Source: Levilactobacillus spicheri DSM 15429
Lineage (GTDB): Bacteria; Bacillota; Bacilli; Lactobacillales; Lactobacillaceae
DNA length: 45,513 nucleotides
Assembly (NCBI RefSeq): GCF_001435095.1
Contig: NZ_AZFC01000020.1
Coordinates: forward strand, 1 to 45,513
Reading direction: 5' to 3'
The notes under the pieces were generated by a model. It had not been told where the DNA came from. It saw only the letters and a program-made list of their open reading frames with translations, and did no database searches. The position numbers and the translations under genes are program-made. This document shows, piece after piece, positions 38,418-45,513 of the stretch (the stretch's first letter is position 1; the number at the start of each line of letters is the position of its first letter).

Positions 38418-40574
38418 TTACGACCGCCGACGCCACCACCAGCCCAACACGGCCAGAAGCCCACTCAAACCGAGAATTCGACCGCCATTCGCCGCCTCAC
38501 TGGTTTGAGGCAGCGCGGCCGTGGTCGGCAACGCTGGGGCGACCTGATTGGCCAGGGCCATCCCCGAGGCCGTTTCCGGTAACGATGATGACCCGGTCGG
38601 GGCCGCCGGCAGGGCACTCAACGGCGGTAACGGCTGCTCCACCATATCGGGGAGGGTTCCCGTACTTCCCGCCGGAGTGGTTGTAGGGGTCGTTTCGGTC
38701 GTGGTTTGGGCCGCTGATTGATCCGTTTCCGCAGGCTGGCTAGTCTGGTCGGCTGATCCGCCCGCTTCCGTGTTGGAGCTGGCGGACTGACCAGACGTGG
38801 TACTCTGACTGGACTGACTGGTTTCCGAACCCGTCACCGGCTCCGAACTGCTGCCAGCACTTGAGTCCTGGCTGGAAGCGGTCTCGGCGCTACTGGTTGA
38901 ACTCGACGAGCTAGCATGACTGCCGCTGCCCCCAGATGGTTCTCCTGCCTGATCACTAGGTCCCGGGTTTGGGTTTGGGTTTGGGTTTGGGTTTGGGTTT
39001 GGGTTTGGGTTTGGGTTTGGGTTTGGCAGCGCCGCCTCCTCGCCCGTACCGTACACGAAGGTCACCGTCTGGGGCGCGGTGGTGAAGGTCCCGGCGGTCG
39101 CCCCATCGATCCGTTCCAGTTGGTACCCCGCAAACACCCGGCCGCTCGTCACCCAGGGCGCCGCCAACTTCCCCGTCAGCGTCTTCTCGGCCAACAGCTT
39201 GCCCACCGTCGTCACGTGCCGCACGTGCACGCTCCCCGCCTGCTCAGGCGCGACCTGCGCGTTAATGTGATACGTTCCCGAGAAGTGGGGGTGGAGGTAC
39301 AACAGCAAGTAGCCGGGGATCTGGTGCTCATCGTCATACCGTTCCACCGTCTCATAGAGATTGTCGATACCCTGTTCCGACAGCGTCACCAGGTAGCTCC
39401 CCGGTTCGGTCGGCTCCCCCGCATCGAAGACCAGGTCGCCTGCTTGGAGCTGATACTTGAGGCCCCCCGGCAACTCGACGTGGTACTTCTGCAGGTCGAG
39501 CGTTCCCGGCTGCCCATCGTACGGCTTCTCATCCTCCCCGATCAGCTTTACCGCTGCTCGGCGCGGAACGAAGGCCCGAATCTTTTGGGGCACGTGGTCG
39601 CCCTGGTAGAGCGCCTGAATCTCAGTGGCCGAGCGCACCTTGTCGTGCATGAAGGCAGCTTCGCTGAAGAGGTCGTTGACCATGCTCAGGTCCTGCCACG
39701 CGTGATCCCAGCCCCACGACTGCGGAAAGGCCACGGTCCCCTGCGCCGCCCGGAACCGCACGTTGGGGCCCAGGACGATCACCGACAGGTTGGGGTAACC
39801 ATTGCTCAGCGTTTCCACGGGCCTCATGTCCATAAAGTCGCGACAGTCCGTGACCTGGCGCATGTCCCAGCCACTGATATCAAGCAGCGTGATGCTGGTC
39901 GCGTCCTGAAAGGTCCCGACCATCGAGGTTACCCGGCTGACGTCCCAATGACGCACCCCCAGGTCCCCCTCCGTACTCGCGTTCCGGAAGGTCCGGTTCA
40001 TCGACGTCACCCGGCTGACATCCCAATCCTCCAGGCCATCAATGACAATGTGGTCGCCGTCGAACGTCTGGTCCAGGGTCGTGACCTGCTGGGTCTGCCA
40101 ACCACCGACCGAGACCTCGATATCTTCTCCCCGAGCGAACATCCGGGACATATCGGTCACCTGACTGACGTCCAGGTTCTCCAGGTCCAGCCGCGCCTCC
40201 GTCAGGTCCGCGAACATCTCGGTCACGTCGCCCGTGACCACGGCACCCTCAGCCACCTGGACGTAGTCGATGCGGTCCCGGTACTGGTACCACCACCAGC
40301 CGGCGCCCTTCTCGAGGTGCCCCGCCCCGATCTCAAGCTGGCCATCCTTTAGGGTCAGCTGCGCGGTGCCCTGTCGACCGCTTAAGACCTCGTCATCGCG
40401 GTCATCTTTGCTGTCCGCCCGGGTACCGGTCCGCGCATGTGCTGGCGGATTCGTGGGTAACAGCGTGGTCGGCAAGTCTGCGGCCATCGCCGAATCGGCC
40501 ATCCCCCCGAGACCGCACATCATCAGGAGGGCACCGGTCCATCGCCAGGACCGCTTGGTTAAAAGTTGTTGCAT
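38418..40574 (-). CDS. cell-wall anchored surface protein with BspA-like repeats and MucBP domain
   Basis: 718 residues. Signal peptide about 1-31. Repeats of the BspA/DUF285 type (WDVSRVTSMNRTF, WDVSRVTSMVGTF, GWDMRQVT) fill about residues 90-240. A MucBP domain (VHVRHVTTVGKLLAEKTLTGK to FVYG) spans roughly 440-510. Then come ten Asn-Pro pairs (about 517-537), a long Ser/Thr/Gln-rich stalk, and the sorting signal LPQTSE at 688 with hydrophobic tail and WWWRRRS. LPQTxE is the typical lactobacillus sortase A variant. ATG 40574 follows GAGGTG. A likely adhesin for mucus or other cells; the ligand is unknown. A candidate cre lies upstream at 40645. Confidence 0.87.
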   Translation of the reverse strand: MQQLLTKRSWRWTGALLMMCGLGGMADSAMAADLPTTLLPTNPPAHARTGTRADSKDDRDDEVLSGRQGTAQLTLKDGQLEIGAGHLEKGAGWWWYQYRDRIDYVQVAEGAVVTGDVTEMFADLTEARLDLENLDVSQVTDMSRMFARGEDIEVSVGGWQTQQVTTLDQTFDGDHIVIDGLEDWDVSRVTSMNRTFRNASTEGDLGVRHWDVSRVTSMVGTFQDATSITLLDISGWDMRQVTDCRDFMDMRPVETLSNGYPNLSVIVLGPNVRFRAAQGTVAFPQSWGWDHAWQDLSMVNDLFSEAAFMHDKVRSATEIQALYQGDHVPQKIRAFVPRRAAVKLIGEDEKPYDGQPGTLDLQKYHVELPGGLKYQLQAGDLVFDAGEPTEPGSYLVTLSEQGIDNLYETVERYDDEHQIPGYLLLYLHPHFSGTYHINAQVAPEQAGSVHVRHVTTVGKLLAEKTLTGKLAAPWVTSGRVFAGYQLERIDGATAGTFTTAPQTVTFVYGTGEEAALPNPNPNPNPNPNPNPNPNPNPGPSDQAGEPSGGSGSHASSSSSTSSAETASSQDSSAGSSSEPVTGSETSQSSQSTTSGQSASSNTEAGGSADQTSQPAETDQSAAQTTTETTPTTTPAGSTGTLPDMVEQPLPPLSALPAAPTGSSSLPETASGMALANQVAPALPTTAALPQTSEAANGGRILGLSGLLAVLGWWWRRRS
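38965..39024. repeat. ten tandem GGGTTT hexamers
   Basis: Exactly ten uninterrupted copies of GGGTTT on the plus strand, encoding the Asn-Pro repeat of the surface protein on the minus strand. Units are in frame, so slippage changes stalk length without frameshift. The G-rich strand could form quadruplexes. Confidence 0.95.
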
Positions 40575-40606
40575 GGTGTTCACCTCATTCTTTGTTTGAC
40601 CGTAGG

Positions 40607-40612
40607 AGTATA
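40607..40612 (-). promoter_or_regulatory. -10 box of the surface protein promoter
   Basis: TATACT on the minus strand, 33 bases before the ATG; the -35 region is weak. Confidence 0.4.
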
Positions 40613-40644
40613 TCAAAGACTCACCCCCTCACACATCCCTAAAA

Positions 40645-40658
40645 TGGTATCGGTTTCA
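40645..40658. promoter_or_regulatory. candidate cre site upstream of the surface protein gene
   Basis: On the minus strand TGAAACCGATACCA matches the cre consensus TGWAANCGNTNWCA at 13 of 14 positions. It lies about 33 bases upstream of the -10 box. The rest of 40617-40937 holds no gene; only the promoter of the next gene is visible. Confidence 0.45.
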
Positions 40659-40890
40659 AAAAAGATTTTAGTTAAACACCCGGCCTTAACGCGGCAAATC
40701 CCTCGAATACCGGTCTTCTCCGCTGGTCAGCAACCACGGCCACAGCCCCGCCACGTGTCCGTTGCCAACGCATTTTTCATCAGTTTGCCAGGGAAAAACG
40801 CCCACTGTCTTGTGCACAACTCATTATTTAATCCCCTTGATTTTTACTCACCTCCGATAATTTGCCCCACCCAACAACTCCTTTCTGGCG

Positions 40891-40896
40891 TATAAT
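40891..40896 (+). promoter_or_regulatory. -10 box of the serine hydrolase promoter
   Basis: TATAAT 42 bases before the ATG at 40938. No clear -35 at the right distance. Confidence 0.5.
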
Positions 40897-40937
40897 AAAT
40901 TAATAATTAGTTAAGTTAACGAAACGAGGCGACGGTC

Positions 40938-41912
40938 ATGCATCCCAAACATTTTCAACCCAGCTTCTGGTCCGAACATCGACGCTCCCTACTCATCGTC
41001 GGGCTGGTGGTCTTAGTCGGCCTAGGGGGCACCTGGGAGTTCCAGAACCGCCAAGCCCTCTCCGCGAAGACCCCGGCGACCGCTACCCGGCCGACCGTGA
41101 CTCCCCGGCAGATCACGACCCGCCAGCAGAAGATCAAGCACCAGCTTCAGACCTACGCCGACCACGTCACGGCCGACAAGACCACCAGCATCAGCTTCTA
41201 TAACCTGAGTCCCCTGCCCGGGAGCGCCGCCGCCAAGCACGCGACTACGCGGCGATTCTACCACCAGGGCGACCTGGCCGTGAACGCCAACGCCCACACG
41301 CCGGAGGTCTCCGCCAGCACCTACAAGCTGTTCATGGCCGCCTACGTGCTGAACCTGCACCACCAGGGACTACTGCCCTGGACGCCCGAGAACCAGACGG
41401 GCTTCGAGCAGATGATCGTCCACAGCGAAAATGACTTCGCGGAGGATCTGCTCGACCGGCAGGGGCTCCCGGCCGTCAACGCCTTCATCGGGGCGCAACA
41501 CTGGTACGCTCCGGTCTTCACCGCCGGCATCCCCTCCCAGACCACGGCCTACAGTCTGAACCTGGCACTCCAGGACCTAGCCCTGCAAAAGGCCCCGTTC
41601 GCCCACCAGGCCGACCGCAAGTGGCTCTTGAACCTGATGGGGAAGCAGGTCTACCGCACGGGGATTCCCGCCGGGGCGGCCCAGGCGAAGGCCGGTACCA
41701 CGGTGGCCGACAAGGTGGGCTGGTACGCCGACACCAACAACGACGCCGGCATCGTCACCCTGCCCAACGGCCAACGCTACATCCTTGTGGTCATGACCCA
41801 CGGCCACATGCAGTCCGGCTTTAGCGGCTTCCCCCGCATCGCCAAGATCACGACCCACATCCAAAAGGTGGTCTACGACCCCCAGATCGACCGGCAACTG
41901 AATCCTTCATAA
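40938..41912 (+). CDS. membrane-anchored serine hydrolase of the class A beta-lactamase fold
   Basis: 324 residues. One N-terminal membrane segment (about 16-32) is followed by an extracellular domain. The active-site S-x-x-K is S127-T-Y-K130 in SASTYKLFMA; the S-x-N motif is S163-E-N165; and the third motif K-T/S-G appears as DKVGWY further on (K-V-G). The family includes beta-lactamases and D-Ala-D-Ala-type peptidases; in lactobacilli such proteins are mostly wall-related hydrolases of unknown substrate. There is no reason to assume antibiotic resistance. GAGGCGA precedes the ATG. It has its own terminator. Confidence 0.82.
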   Translation: MHPKHFQPSFWSEHRRSLLIVGLVVLVGLGGTWEFQNRQALSAKTPATATRPTVTPRQITTRQQKIKHQLQTYADHVTADKTTSISFYNLSPLPGSAAAKHATTRRFYHQGDLAVNANAHTPEVSASTYKLFMAAYVLNLHHQGLLPWTPENQTGFEQMIVHSENDFAEDLLDRQGLPAVNAFIGAQHWYAPVFTAGIPSQTTAYSLNLALQDLALQKAPFAHQADRKWLLNLMGKQVYRTGIPAGAAQAKAGTTVADKVGWYADTNNDAGIVTLPNGQRYILVVMTHGHMQSGFSGFPRIAKITTHIQKVVYDPQIDRQLNPS

Positions 41913-41915
41913 ACT

Positions 41916-41961
41916 GAAAAAAGAAGAAACTTCTCAAAATCGAGAGGTTTCTTCTTTTTTT
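41916..41961. terminator. bidirectional terminator
   Basis: AAAAAAGAAGAAACTTCTC pairs with GAGAGGTTTCTTCTTTTTT. It lies between the convergent serine hydrolase and potassium channel genes. Confidence 0.88.
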
Positions 41962-41983
41962 GACGTTCAATGATAATTTTCCG

Positions 41984-42727
41984 TCATTTTTTCTGCGTCA
42001 GTTGGCGTTGCAGGTCGGTGATGGCTTGCCGCAACTCACGGTTCTGCTGCTCGATCCGGTCTAGCTGGTGGGCCAACTGGTCGTTCTTCGAGGTCGTGCG
42101 GCGCTGGGAGAAGTAGGCGGTGATGGTACTGGTCAGTGCCCCGATGAAGCCGATGCCGACCAGCATCAGGATCGTCGCCGCCCACTTACCGACGGCGGTC
42201 TGGGGCGCCACGTCGCCGTAGCCCACCGTGGTGGTCGTGGTGATGGCCCACCAGAGGGCCTCCCCCCACGAGACGTTCTCGGCGTACGCGTACAGCGAGG
42301 CTGCCAGGATCAGGATGCTCAGGCTGGTGACCACCAGGTAGCCGAAGCCGTTGGTCTCGAAGAACGTTCGCAGCTGGCCCCGCAGTTTCCCGATGAACCC
42401 GATCAACCGGACCAGGCGAAAGACCTGAGCCAACCGAAAGAGCCGCGTCAGCCGGGCCAGACGGAAGAAGCTAAAGAGGGCGTTGAACGGGATGATGGCC
42501 AACAGGTCGAAAAAGTTGTGCCAGAAGAAGGCGCGTTTGTCGCGGGCCCGCCAGAAGCGCACGCCGTAGTCGACGGTGAAGAAGGCCAGGATGGCGTCGT
42601 CGACCCACATCCAGGGCCCCCGGTCCAAGTTCACGGCCCCCGCCAGTTGGAGCACCACCAAAATAATTGAAACTAATGCCAGAATGATGACACTCCAGCG
42701 GTACACTTGTCGCCAGGTTGCTTGCAT
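41984..42727 (-). CDS. voltage-gated-type potassium channel
   Basis: 247 residues. Six membrane segments of the Kv type: an arginine-bearing S4 helix (about 88-111, arginines every third or fourth residue) and the selectivity filter TTVGYGD (166-172). A C-terminal coiled coil (about 218-245, QLDRIEQQNRELRQ) should promote tetramer assembly. The start is ATG 42727 with GGGTGG upstream; an ATG 21 codons earlier overlaps a TATAAT promoter. It moves K+ across the cell membrane according to potential. It is transcribed alone. Confidence 0.88.
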   Translation of the reverse strand: MQATWRQVYRWSVIILALVSIILVVLQLAGAVNLDRGPWMWVDDAILAFFTVDYGVRFWRARDKRAFFWHNFFDLLAIIPFNALFSFFRLARLTRLFRLAQVFRLVRLIGFIGKLRGQLRTFFETNGFGYLVVTSLSILILAASLYAYAENVSWGEALWWAITTTTTVGYGDVAPQTAVGKWAATILMLVGIGFIGALTSTITAYFSQRRTTSKNDQLAHQLDRIEQQNRELRQAITDLQRQLTQKK

Positions 42728-42758
42728 GACCCGCCCCACCCTTTCGTTGTCTGTTCCC

Positions 42759-42764
42759 ATTATA
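42759..42764 (-). promoter_or_regulatory. -10 box of the potassium channel gene
   Basis: TATAAT on the minus strand, 31 bases before the chosen ATG. The -35 is not clear. This supports the shorter start. Confidence 0.5.
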
Positions 42765-42852
42765 CGACGAAAGGGCGGATGACCCGGCAAAATATGGGAA
42801 TGCTCCGAATTTTCTCACGGGCCAGTAACGCCCCGCGGCCACCCTTGAAGCT

Positions 42853-42882
42853 CAAAAAATGACGGCCATTGCTGGCCGCCAC
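42853..42882 (-). terminator. terminator after aldo/keto reductase 2
   Basis: On the minus strand GGCGGCCA pairs with TGGCCGTC around GCAA, followed by ATTTTTT. Confidence 0.8.
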
Positions 42883-42897
42883 GGGTTTCCTTAACGC

Positions 42898-43737
42898 TTA
42901 ATCAAATTCCTCGTACTCGTTCGGGTCCTGCCCGTCAATCCGTCCATCTGGCTTGCTTAAGGCGTTGATGGCGGCAATTTCGTCTGCGGTCAGGCTGAAG
43001 TCGAAGAGGTCGAGGTTCGACCGCTGGTGCTTCAGGTTGCGCGCCTTGGGAATCGGCACGATGCCCCGTTGGGTGTGCCAGCGCAGGATCACCTGGCCGA
43101 TGTTCTTCTGGTACTTTCCGGCCAAGTCGCGAATCACCGGTTCCTGCAGGGCGGCACTGCCCCGCCCCAGGGGACTCCAGGCCTCAGTCACGATACCGCG
43201 CTGAAAGTTGGCGGTCCGCAGCGCTTCTTGAACCCAATACGGGTGGACCTCAATCTGGTTGACCGCCGGCGTGACACCAGTCTCGGTGATCAACCGGTCT
43301 AGGTGTTCCGGCTCGAAGTTGGAGACCCCAATCGAGCGAATCAGGCCACGGATCCGCGCGTCGATCATCGCCTGCCAGGCCTCGACGTAGTGGTCGCGCT
43401 TGGGCAGCGGCCAGTGAATCAAGAAGAGGTCGAAGTAGTCGAGCCCCATGCGGTACAGCGATTCTTGAATCGCCATGGTCGCATCGGCATACCGGTGATA
43501 CTTACCGGGCAGCTTCGAGGTCACGAAGAAGGCCGACCGGGGCAGACCGGAGCGGCGAATCGCCTCGCCGACGGCCCCCTCGTTGTCGTAGTTGGTCGCC
43601 GTATCGAGGCTGCGGTAGCCGTCCCGGATGGCGGCGAGGATCTGGTTGACTCCCTGGCCCCCGCGGATCTGGTAGGTTCCCAGCCCGATTGCCGGCATTT
43701 GATACCCGTCATTTAGCGTCAGTTCTGGTACGTTCAT
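42898..43737 (-). CDS. aldo/keto reductase 2
   Basis: 279 residues, AKR family. LDTATNYDNEGAVGEAI holds the catalytic Asp and Tyr, FVTSKLPG the Lys, and LIHWPLPKRDH the His; VPIPKARNLKHQRSNLDLF binds the cofactor phosphate. ATG 43737 follows AAAGGA with 7 bases spacing; the longer frame upstream is unlikely because it would start without a ribosome site. It starts 61 bases after the MFS gene on the same strand, and no terminator is seen between them, so they may be one operon. Confidence 0.88.
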   Translation of the reverse strand: MNVPELTLNDGYQMPAIGLGTYQIRGGQGVNQILAAIRDGYRSLDTATNYDNEGAVGEAIRRSGLPRSAFFVTSKLPGKYHRYADATMAIQESLYRMGLDYFDLFLIHWPLPKRDHYVEAWQAMIDARIRGLIRSIGVSNFEPEHLDRLITETGVTPAVNQIEVHPYWVQEALRTANFQRGIVTEAWSPLGRGSAALQEPVIRDLAGKYQKNIGQVILRWHTQRGIVPIPKARNLKHQRSNLDLFDFSLTADEIAAINALSKPDGRIDGQDPNEYEEFD

Positions 43738-43798
43738 CCAATCATCCTTTCGCTTCAGCAGATACCTCCAGCCTACGCCAAACGGCCCGCGATGTGAA

Positions 43799-44974
43799 CT
43801 AGTTTGCCGTTGCGGCTTGGCGAATCGCACGGTTCAAGACCACGGACAGCACCAAGGACACGGCGGCGAACCCGGCAGCCCCCCAGCTGATATGCTGTAG
43901 CCCGACCACGCCGAGCATCCCCGAGGCCGTCGCCGACCCCAGGGAGATCCCGAAGTTAAAGAAAATCGAGTTCAGCGACGACGCCAACACGGTCGACTGT
44001 GGGTACTCACGCTCGGCGATGTTTAAGAAGTGAATCTGAATCGGTGAGTTGATGAGGGTCACGATCAGGGTCAACACCAGCAAAATCGCCATGCCGCCCA
44101 GCTTGCTGCTCATGCCCCACGGCAGGATCAGCAGGAGTGCAATGTCGGCCACGTAGAACTTGGGCATCTGCTTGAGCCCGTCGCGTTCGGCCAGCATCCC
44201 CGAGAACCGGTTACACAGGATGTTCATGACCCCAATCAAGAAGAGCAGCCAGTTCAGGCTAGCGGTGCTGAAGCCCAGCCCGGTGGTCAGGATCGGCCGA
44301 ATGTAGGTGTAGTACGCGTACATGGTCGCGGCGGTGAATAGCACCAGCGCGATGCCGATGTAGATCCGTTTGTCCGCCAGCAAGACCAGCTGGTTCTTGA
44401 TGCTGCCCTGCACCTGCTCGACCTGCTTGGGCAAGAGCCAGCCCAGAAGGCCGCAGGTAATCAGGCTGATCACGGTAATCAGGTAAAAGGCGTCGTGCCA
44501 GCTGTAACTGGTACTGATGGCGGTCCCAATCGGCACCCCGAAGACCGAGGCGATACTGAAGCCCGCGAAGATCCAGGAGACCAGGTTGGCCCGTTTCTCC
44601 CGGGGCGCGATGGCGCTCGCGAAGGTCATGATCAGGGAGATGATGGCCCCGGCGACCACGGCCGTAATGACCCGCGAGATCAGCAGGACGGTGAAGCTGT
44701 TGGCCAGGCCGCTCAGGGTATTCCCAATCAGGAAGATGACCATCAGCGTCATCAGCGTTTTATACCGGCTAAAGCGGTTGGTCAGAATGGTGATAAAGGG
44801 CGTGCTGATCGCGTAGACCGTGGCGAAGATGGTCACCAGGTACCCGACCGTCGCGACGGACACGTGTAGTTCGCGCGCGATGTCGGACAGGACCCCGACC
44901 ACGATAAACTCGTTGCACCCCAACATGAAGGCCACCAGCACGAAGACGATGGCCTGCCAACGGTACTTATTCAT
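43799..44974 (-). CDS. MFS transporter, DHA1 type (AraJ/PbuE-like)
   Basis: 391 residues with 12 predicted membrane helices. The N-terminal FMLGCNEFIVVGVLSDIA is typical of the DHA1 subgroup of sugar, purine or drug efflux carriers, and the loop NRFSRYKT follows helix 2. Substrate unknown. ATG 44974 has GGAGG 10 bases upstream. It precedes aldo/keto reductase 2, which suggests export of, or detoxification around, a carbonyl compound; this is inference. Confidence 0.85.
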   Translation of the reverse strand: MNKYRWQAIVFVLVAFMLGCNEFIVVGVLSDIARELHVSVATVGYLVTIFATVYAISTPFITILTNRFSRYKTLMTLMVIFLIGNTLSGLANSFTVLLISRVITAVVAGAIISLIMTFASAIAPREKRANLVSWIFAGFSIASVFGVPIGTAISTSYSWHDAFYLITVISLITCGLLGWLLPKQVEQVQGSIKNQLVLLADKRIYIGIALVLFTAATMYAYYTYIRPILTTGLGFSTASLNWLLFLIGVMNILCNRFSGMLAERDGLKQMPKFYVADIALLLILPWGMSSKLGGMAILLVLTLIVTLINSPIQIHFLNIAEREYPQSTVLASSLNSIFFNFGISLGSATASGMLGVVGLQHISWGAAGFAAVSLVLSVVLNRAIRQAATAN

Positions 44975-45040
44975 AATGGCAAATCCTCCAAAAATGTTGT
45001 TCTTCCCCTAGCGTACACGATTCCCCCAAAAATAACAGAA

Positions 45041-45054
45041 GAAAATCGTTTTCA
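45041..45054. promoter_or_regulatory. cre-like palindrome upstream of the MFS gene
   Basis: GAAAATCGTTTTCA matches the cre consensus at 12 of 14 positions and has a symmetrical core. It lies 67 bases before the MFS start. Confidence 0.3.
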
Positions 45055-45116
45055 TCTTCAAATTTATGTGCTCCTACCTCCCCTACCGGTTGGTCACCCA
45101 GATTAGTATGTATTGT

Positions 45117-45275
45117 CGCTTCACGCCGGCGAGCAAGATGGTCGTGGTGGGCACGATTCTGAAGCCCTGTGAAACCCACACAGGTCTCCAGAACTCGGCC
45201 TTGATGTAACCGGGTAAAAAACACCCGGTAACATCAATTTCACCACGACCATCAAGTCGCCTCTGTTACGCTTAC
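45117..45275. repeat. structured repeat element, copy 2
   Basis: Second copy of the element at 2625-2779, about 159 bases, same orientation. The outer stem 45137-45149 pairs perfectly with 45241-45253; the hairpin CCTGTG/CACAGG replaces CTCG/CGAG of copy 1; the inner hairpin is TTGATGTAACCGGG with CCCGGTAACATCAA. Reading frames of 67 and 85 codons over it are accidental. Confidence 0.8.
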
Positions 45276-45479
45276 CTAGCGACATCCCCGCAACATCCTC
45301 GACTGAGAAATACTGGAGGTCCAATCTGCATCTGATTACCTAGTCAGATCATCCTGTCGTCCTTCATGACGAATTACCAGTCGATTGCTTCGGAACGATT
45401 AGTGAATGACTTGTCATGCCTAGTCCTTCTTTTTGAGCAGAAATGGTTGGCGACAATCTCAGCCGAGAGGGAGGTCAGA
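45276..45479. other. intergenic stretch without recognisable gene
   Basis: I see no open frame with a ribosome site. A small inverted repeat, ATCTGA...TCAGAT, lies at about 45333-45352. Confidence 0.45.
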
Positions 45480-45513
45480 ATGGGGCTCAGTAGCCTCGTT
45501 TCTGTTATCCGGG
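45480..45513 (+). CDS. possible start of a gene running off the window
   Basis: ATG 45480 is preceded by GGGAGG with 5 bases spacing and opens a frame reading MGLSSLVSVIR to the edge. Only 11 codons are visible, so no family can be named. It may be chance. Confidence 0.2.
   Translation, partial: MGLSSLVSVIR

Noticed and set aside
38279..38420. MerR-type operator ahead of aldo/keto reductase 1
   Set aside because: There are TGAGG repeats and a TATACT box, but no convincing dyad with a 19-base spacer.
38965..39024. CRISPR-like array
   Set aside because: The units are 6-base tandem hexamers inside a coding region, with no spacers.
38916..40352. Plus-strand frame of 478 codons opposite the surface protein gene, with a VWVWVW run
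   Set aside because: It is the antisense shadow of the BspA/MucBP gene; the VW run is the GGGTTT tract read in another frame, and the rest has no domain.
45121..45324. Frames of 67 and 85 codons, and one of 65 codons at 2562-2759, over the repeat copies
   Set aside because: They share peptides only because the repeat DNA is conserved; changes follow base pairing rather than codon positions.

Overview
The window comes from a GC-rich, low-genome-size Firmicute of the Lactobacillaceae, most likely a heterofermentative-type lactobacillus such as the Levilactobacillus group. The reasons are the block metG, tatD, rnmV, rsmA, veg, ispE; a class II HMG-CoA reductase next to a short Ppx; an LPQTxE sorting signal; DUF5776 and MucBP surface proteins; CcpA cre sites; strong GGAGG ribosome sites; and several TTG and GTG starts. 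Species cannot be fixed from sequence alone.

Layout. 1-50: probable end of an IS3-type element running off the left edge. 175-5709 (minus): beta-glucoside locus with a GPH-family symporter, a ROK repressor, a GH1 6-phospho-beta-glucosidase and a ROK sugar kinase. A perfect cre lies inside the symporter promoter and a repeated operator-like sequence lies around it. 6027-11828 (minus): housekeeping block ispE, veg, rsmA, rnmV, tatD, metG. 11988-13888 (minus): DUF72 protein, small membrane protein and sirtuin in one operon. 14086-18526 (minus): tryptophan T-box leader, trpS, ppx, mvaA and a HELLH protein, apparently one transcript. 18692-20998 (plus): helD. 21076-24861 (minus): a large AT-richer repetitive surface protein. 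25400-27517 (plus): two tandem secreted tyrosine phosphatases. 27577-32849 (minus): cation/proton antiporter, nucleoside hydrolase, disulfide-type flavoprotein, MFS exporter. 32982-36441 (plus): two tandem Rgg-like regulators, DUF3290, DUF421 and Nudix in one tightly packed operon. 36479-44974: third secreted phosphatase, aldo/keto reductase, BspA/MucBP cell-wall protein with a telomere-like GGGTTT tract, serine hydrolase, potassium channel, second aldo/keto reductase and an MFS transporter.

How they work together. The first locus reads as a PTS-independent pathway: import of a free beta-glucoside, phosphorylation by the ROK kinase, then cleavage by the phospho-glucosidase. This is under ROK repression and carbon catabolite control. 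The trpS transcript puts polyphosphate/ppGpp-type and mevalonate functions downstream of a tRNA-Trp sensor.

The most unusual signals are: a structured repeat of about 157 bases present near both ends of the window, whose two copies differ by compensatory changes in three helices; the five-gene Rgg-like operon with nested GGGG/CCCC palindromes in its leader; three secreted phosphatases, one with an altered P-loop; and ispE standing as an orphan beside a mevalonate-pathway enzyme. I saw no rRNA, tRNA or CRISPR array.
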